Assembly: GCA_937901895.1 (NCBI GenBank)
Contig: CALGTD010000184.1
Coordinates: 1-10,026, forward strand
Direction of reading: 5' to 3'
DNA: 10,026 bases
Source of the DNA: an uncultured Spartobacteria bacterium
Lineage (GTDB): Bacteria > Verrucomicrobiota > Verrucomicrobiia > Chthoniobacterales > JAATET01
Position 1 is the first letter of the stretch, and each line of letters opens with the position of its first letter. The position numbers were made by a program, and so were the translations under genes. Shown here piece after piece: positions 6,904 through 10,026 of this stretch. The notes below the pieces were generated by a model, which saw nothing but the letters and a program-made list of their open reading frames with translations, ran no database searches and had not been told where the DNA came from.

Positions 6904-8556
6904 ATGGAGAAGAAACCATTCCCGGAGCTTGGCCTGTCGCCGGAGTTACTGAAGGCCGTCGAACGCATGGGCTTCGAGGAGGCGTCGCCGATCCAGTCGG
7001 CCGCAATCCCGCCGTTGCTGGAGGGCGCGGACGTGATCGGCCAATCGCAGACGGGCTCAGGAAAGACGGCTGCGTTCGCGATTCCCGCCATCGAAATGGT
7101 GGACCCCGCCTCGCGCGACACGCAGGCCTTGATTCTGTGCCCGACGCGCGAGCTGGCGATGCAGGTGGCGGAGGAGGTCGCGAAGCTGGCGGCGTTCAAG
7201 CGCGGCGTGCGCGAACTCCCGATCTACGGCGGAGCGTCCTATGACCGGCAGATCCGCGGCCTGAAGGCCGGTGCGCAGATCGTGATCGGCACGCCAGGGC
7301 GCGTCATCGACCATCTCGAGCGCGGCACCCTGCGACTCGATGCCCTGCGGATGATCGTGCTGGATGAAGCCGACCGCATGCTCGACATGGGCTTCCGCGA
7401 CGACATCGAGGCGATCCTTCAATCGACACCGGAGGAACGGCAGACCGTGCTCTTCTCGGCGACGATGCCAAAGGGCATCCGCGATCTGATCCGGAGTTAT
7501 ACGCGGGACGCCGTGAACGTGAAGATCGAGGCACAGGCGCTGACAATGCCGTCGATCGAGCAAATCTACTACGAGGTCGACCGCCGGTCGAAACTCGATG
7601 TCCTCTGCCGGATTGCGGACATGCAGGACGTGAAGTGCGCGATCGTTTTCTGCGCGACGAAGATGATGTGCGACCAGCTCGCCGAGCAGCTCGTGGCGCG
7701 CGGGTTCTCCGCCGACAAGCTGCATGGCGACATGACGCAGGCGATGCGCGAGCGGGTGATGCGGAAGTTTCGCGAGCGACGGATCGAGTTTCTTGTCGCG
7801 ACCGATGTCGCCGCGCGCGGACTCGACGTCGAGGACATCGAGATCGTGTTCAACTACGACCTGCCGCAGGACGCGGAGGATTACGTGCACCGGATCGGAC
7901 GGACCGGCCGGGCGGGACGCAGCGGACAGGCGGTCACATTCGTCGCCGGCCGCGAGATCCGAAAGCTCGAGGGGATGATTGGAATGACGAAGGGTCGCAT
8001 CCGCCGCGGCAAGGTGCCGTCGCTCGAGGAGGTCGAGGAGAAGCGGACGAACCAGACGTTCGAGCTGCTTCGCGAGACGCTCGAGAAGGGCGAATATGCG
8101 CGGCGCGACAACCTGATTGACCGTCTGCTCGACCAGGGACATGCCCCGACGGACATCGCGAATGCGCTGCTCCATCTGCTGGGCGCGGAGACTGCGCGTC
8201 CGGAGCCGGAAGCTCCACCGGTTCGCGAACGCGAGCGCGAGCCGCGGAAGTTCGAGCGGGATGCGCGCGGGAAGGACCGCGGGCGCCGCGATGTCGGCGA
8301 CATTTCCGACGAGCCGGGAATGACGCGGCTCGTCTTCACGGCGGGCAGGATGAGCAACGTCCGCCCGGCGGACATCGTGGGCACGGTGATCGGCCTTGCC
8401 GGAGTGCCGCGCGAGGCGATCGGGGCGATTCACATCGAGCAGAAGCACACGCTGGTGGACATCGCCGACGAGCACGTGGCCGCTGTGGTCGACCATGTTG
8501 GCGGCATCCGGTTCAAGGGCCGCAAGATTGCCGTTTTCGTGCCGGATGGGGACTGA
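6904..8556 (+). CDS. DEAD-box RNA helicase, CsdA/DeaD type with DbpA RNA-binding domain
   Basis: The 550-residue ATP-dependent RNA helicase has all the family motifs in order: Phe6 and the Q motif ending at Gln31; motif I SQTGSGKT (48-55, Lys54); PTRELA (80-85); TPGR (130-133); motif II DEAD (154-157); SAT (185-187); IVFCAT (247-252); ATDVAARGLDV (299-309); HRIGRTGRAG (329-338). A helical region (about 370-428) resembles the dimerisation part of CsdA. A charged linker (430-470) leads to a C-terminal DbpA-type RNA-binding domain (about 473-546). Such helicases remodel rRNA during large-subunit assembly and melt mRNA structure, often in the cold. Presence of the domain alone does not separate DeaD/CsdA from DbpA; overall length sits between the two, so no symbol is given. 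ATG 6904 is chosen because the Q-motif Phe falls at residue 6; a weak AAAGG lies at 6894-6898. rpsU lies downstream, consistent with a translation theme. Confidence 0.95.
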   Translation: MEKKPFPELGLSPELLKAVERMGFEEASPIQSAAIPPLLEGADVIGQSQTGSGKTAAFAIPAIEMVDPASRDTQALILCPTRELAMQVAEEVAKLAAFKRGVRELPIYGGASYDRQIRGLKAGAQIVIGTPGRVIDHLERGTLRLDALRMIVLDEADRMLDMGFRDDIEAILQSTPEERQTVLFSATMPKGIRDLIRSYTRDAVNVKIEAQALTMPSIEQIYYEVDRRSKLDVLCRIADMQDVKCAIVFCATKMMCDQLAEQLVARGFSADKLHGDMTQAMRERVMRKFRERRIEFLVATDVAARGLDVEDIEIVFNYDLPQDAEDYVHRIGRTGRAGRSGQAVTFVAGREIRKLEGMIGMTKGRIRRGKVPSLEEVEEKRTNQTFELLRETLEKGEYARRDNLIDRLLDQGHAPTDIANALLHLLGAETARPEPEAPPVREREREPRKFERDARGKDRGRRDVGDISDEPGMTRLVFTAGRMSNVRPADIVGTVIGLAGVPREAIGAIHIEQKHTLVDIADEHVAAVVDHVGGIRFKGRKIAVFVPDGD

Positions 8557-8560
8557 CCGG

Positions 8561-8589
8561 TTGCGACCTCGGGCGCTCCAATTTATCTG
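8561..8589 (+). promoter_or_regulatory. Possible promoter of the lipoprotein gene
   Basis: TTGCGA at 8561-8566, a 17-bp spacer and TATCTG at 8584-8589 lie in the short gap after the helicase stop. The -10 hexamer ends seven bases before an in-frame GTG (8597) and ten before ATG 8600, so the message would have almost no leader. There is no terminator-like hairpin in the 43-nt gap, so readthrough from the helicase is also possible. Confidence 0.4.
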
Positions 8590-8599
8590 GTGTCGCGTG

Positions 8600-9685
8600 A
8601 TGTCTGGAGACCGGATGCCTGCTGCGATGCTGCGGCTCTGCGCGATTTGCGTGGCGGCCGCACTGCTGGGGGCGTGTTCGGACACCCGGCGGGATGCGGT
8701 GCGCGGGCACATCGAGTCAACGGTTCCCGGAAACATGAGCCTCGTCCGAATCGACGAGACGTATCGCTTCGAGCAGGCGGGCGCGCGATGGGAGACGCAG
8801 GTGCTTGTGGAATACGACACGATTCTGCCAACCGTGCGAAAGGTCGACGCGGCGACGCTCCCGGAGTGGAACGCGTTGCGACGCCGGGTGGCGGAGCTGC
8901 GCGGTTGGGCGCTATCCGAAATGCCGAAGGAGGACCCGGCACAGACGGCGATCCTCGACGCCGCAGCGGAGGCGACGGAGGGGTTTACGTTCAAGCGCAC
9001 GATCACTCCCTCGGGCACCCGGATTCCGGCCGTGGTGACGCTGGAACTCGAGATTGAAGGAACGGGATGGAGAGTCGCGAAGTCGGAGAATACCGCGCGA
9101 CTTTCCGGAGAGCCGGACCAGTGGCCGGATCTGCCGCTGGAGAATTCGCCGGAAATGCAGGCGCGGTTTTCGGAGCTTTCGTTGCTCGCGGAGGAGATGG
9201 AACGGATGAGGGACCGCTTCCTCGAGCGGAGGGAGAAGACGGCTGCGGAGACCCGCGCCGCCATGACGCAGGCGCTGGCGACTGGAAACACGTTCGATGG
9301 CGCGGCCGTCGGGAGCGGGGGTGGGAAGGTTCCCGTGCGGTTCGTCGTCTCCCGGGGACTGGATCTTGGCGGCACCGTCGTGGCAACGCTTGCGACGGAG
9401 ACCGAGCCCAGGCGCTCCGCGCAGTTCACCGGCGGTCTCCGTCAGCGCGGCACCGGGGAATTCTATCTGGAGGCGGTGCGTTCGCAGGTGCTGTCCGGGG
9501 CCGGTGAATTTCCCGGGGAAAAAGGCCCGCGTCCGGCGCTCCGGCTGTTTCTGGCCAAAGGAGGCCTAGAAGGCGTTGTGGAGGGGGCGGAACCCCGCAA
9601 GCTGGCGCTCAGTCCGGGCGAGCGGGTGGAGGTGATTCCGGAAACGGATCCCGCGCTGGAATCCGGGAATTTGCCGGCAAATTAG
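8600..9685 (+). CDS. Lipoprotein of unknown function
   Basis: The 361-residue protein has a lipoprotein signal peptide: hydrophobic residues 13-24, then lipobox LGAC with Cys26 as the lipidation site, followed by SDT. Mature Ser27 with no Asp at +2 fits outer-membrane sorting by the enterobacterial rule, which may not hold here. After the anchor come a mixed region (about 30-170), a charged helical, possibly coiled-coil segment (about 186-226, rich in Glu/Arg/Met) and a beta-rich C-terminal domain (about 244-345). I recognise no family. Start choice: ATG 8600 sits next to the putative promoter. In-frame ATG 8615 and 8627 would also leave a workable but shorter signal peptide, and GTG 8597 is possible. 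The gene stands between the helicase and rpsU, and its last codons carry a 16-bp palindrome. Confidence 0.8.
   Translation: MSGDRMPAAMLRLCAICVAAALLGACSDTRRDAVRGHIESTVPGNMSLVRIDETYRFEQAGARWETQVLVEYDTILPTVRKVDAATLPEWNALRRRVAELRGWALSEMPKEDPAQTAILDAAAEATEGFTFKRTITPSGTRIPAVVTLELEIEGTGWRVAKSENTARLSGEPDQWPDLPLENSPEMQARFSELSLLAEEMERMRDRFLERREKTAAETRAAMTQALATGNTFDGAAVGSGGGKVPVRFVVSRGLDLGGTVVATLATETEPRRSAQFTGGLRQRGTGEFYLEAVRSQVLSGAGEFPGEKGPRPALRLFLAKGGLEGVVEGAEPRKLALSPGERVEVIPETDPALESGNLPAN
9668..9683. repeat. 16-bp perfect palindrome upstream of rpsU
   Basis: AATTTGCCGGCAAATT is identical to its reverse complement over all 16 bases. It covers the last codons of the lipoprotein gene and the first base of its stop, and ends nine bases before the candidate rpsU -35 element. 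That position suits an operator for a dimeric regulator. No T-run follows, so it is not an intrinsic terminator. Function is inferred only from symmetry and position. Confidence 0.6.
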
Positions 9686-9692
9686 AAAAGGC

Positions 9693-9721
9693 TTGAGCGG
9701 CCGCACCGGCGCTGGCACGAT
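9693..9721 (+). promoter_or_regulatory. Possible rpsU promoter
   Basis: TTGAGC at 9693-9698 is followed after 17 bp by CACGAT at 9716-9721. TTGAGC recurs at 9732-9737 without an equally placed -10. The predicted transcript start near 9728 would cut into the 5' arm of the leader hairpin, so either the start lies a few bases earlier or the hairpin forms only in readthrough transcripts. Confidence 0.4.
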
Positions 9722-9724
9722 GAA

Positions 9725-9752
9725 CCTCCCCTTGAGCCCGTCTCTGGGGAGG
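9725..9752 (+). promoter_or_regulatory. rpsU leader hairpin sequestering a GGGGAGG element
   Basis: CCTCCCC (9725-9731) is the exact reverse complement of GGGGAGG (9746-9752), giving a 7-bp GC-rich stem with a 14-nt loop just upstream of rpsU. GGAGG is Shine-Dalgarno-like, and the opposing CCTCC equals the core of the 16S anti-Shine-Dalgarno sequence. A run of T is absent, so this is not a terminator. It could control ribosome access to rpsU. Confidence 0.5.
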
Positions 9753-9767
9753 AAAGTAGGTGAATTC

Positions 9768-9965
9768 ATGCCGGAAGTTATCGTTAGAAAAGGTGAGCCG
9801 ATCGATCGCGCCCTGAAGCGCCTCAAGAGCAAAATGGACTCTGAGGGCATCATGGACGAGGTCCGTCGCCTTCGCGCCTTTGAGACGCCGACGCAGAAGT
9901 CCCGCCGCAAGGCGAAGGCAAATGCGAAACGCGCGAAGATGAAGTTTCGCTTCAATCTGAACTAG
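9768..9965 (+). CDS. rpsU: 30S ribosomal protein bS21
   Basis: The 65-residue basic protein reads MPEVIVRKGEPIDRALKR at its start, which is typical of bS21. It continues with an EVRR segment (31-34), the FETPTQKSRRKAKANAKR stretch (38-55) and a basic C-terminus ending FRFNLN. bS21 binds the 30S platform next to the 3' end of 16S rRNA and assists translation initiation. It is close to the usual 58-71 residues. The start is fixed by the conserved N-terminus and by AGGTG at 9758-9762, five bases before the ATG; in-frame codons upstream add unrelated residues. It has the clearest ribosome binding site in the window. Confidence 0.97.
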   Translation: MPEVIVRKGEPIDRALKRLKSKMDSEGIMDEVRRLRAFETPTQKSRRKAKANAKRAKMKFRFNLN

Positions 9966-9994
9966 ATAGCGCTTTCCTTGCGACTTTTGATTGC

Positions 9995-10026
9995 CGGCTG
10001 CGGTTTCCTCGGAGAAGCCGCAGCCG
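9995..10026 (+). terminator. Probable rpsU terminator hairpin, cut by the window end
   Basis: CGGCTGCGG (9995-10003) and CCGCAGCCG (10018-10026) form a perfect 9-bp GC-rich stem around a 14-nt loop, beginning 29 nt after the rpsU stop. The stem reaches the last base of the window, so whether more pairs or a T-run follow cannot be seen. Confidence 0.65.

Noticed and set aside
7515..7526. Second CreB site from GTGAA repeats (GTGAACGTGAA) in the helicase gene
   Set aside because: The spacing is one base rather than six, and it lies in the middle of a conserved coding sequence.
7057..9429. 790-codon minus-strand open frame opposite the helicase and lipoprotein genes
   Set aside because: The helicase motifs on the plus strand are unambiguous; the antisense product is His/Arg-rich low-quality sequence with no recognisable domain.
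9725..9752. Intrinsic terminator of the lipoprotein gene
   Set aside because: The stem is followed by AAAGTAGG rather than a T-run, and it lies immediately ahead of the rpsU ribosome binding site.

Overview
The window is GC-rich bacterial chromosome, roughly two-thirds G+C by eye. It is densely packed, with eight protein-coding genes and no mobile elements, CRISPR arrays, tRNAs or rRNAs. The style suggests Verrucomicrobiota (Opitutae or the Chthoniobacterales/Terrimicrobium side): poor Shine-Dalgarno use, several promoters that seem to sit right against their start codons, a verrucomicrobial-looking bS21, and lineage-specific exported proteins. This placement is an inference from gene content, not from a marker-gene comparison.

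Region 1 (1-5124, + strand) is the most interesting. It is a four-gene operon: a 537-residue secreted protein of unknown function, a CreD-family inner-membrane protein, the response regulator CreB and the sensor kinase CreC. The first two genes are 1 nt apart and creB/creC overlap by 4 nt (GTGA). No creA is present. Upstream of the first gene, at 89-104, is an exact match to the CreB operator known from Escherichia coli, the 'cre tag' (TTCAC-N6-TTCAC). It lies just downstream of four tandem copies of a 16-bp repeat (9-72). The same operator therefore seems to have been kept, or acquired, with a very similar CreB DNA-recognition helix in an organism far from the enterobacteria. The likely logic is that CreC senses an envelope or metabolic cue, CreB is phosphorylated, and CreB activates its own operon including the secreted protein and CreD. 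A second promoter overlapping the creD stop codon may give basal creBC expression.

Region 2 (5121-6815, - strand) is one gene converging on creC so tightly that the two stop codons share a CTAG. It encodes a 564-residue exported membrane protein with a signal peptide, two central membrane segments and a Pro-Thr-rich tail. I could not assign it a function.

Region 3 (6904-9965, + strand) starts from an 88-nt divergent intergenic space. It holds a DEAD-box RNA helicase with a C-terminal DbpA-type RNA-binding domain (CsdA/DeaD type), a 361-residue lipoprotein of unknown function, and rpsU (ribosomal protein bS21). The rpsU upstream region has a 16-bp perfect palindrome, a promoter-like pair, and a leader hairpin in which CCTCCCC pairs with GGGGAGG just before the start, a possible translational switch. 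A hairpin cut off by the window end is probably the rpsU terminator.
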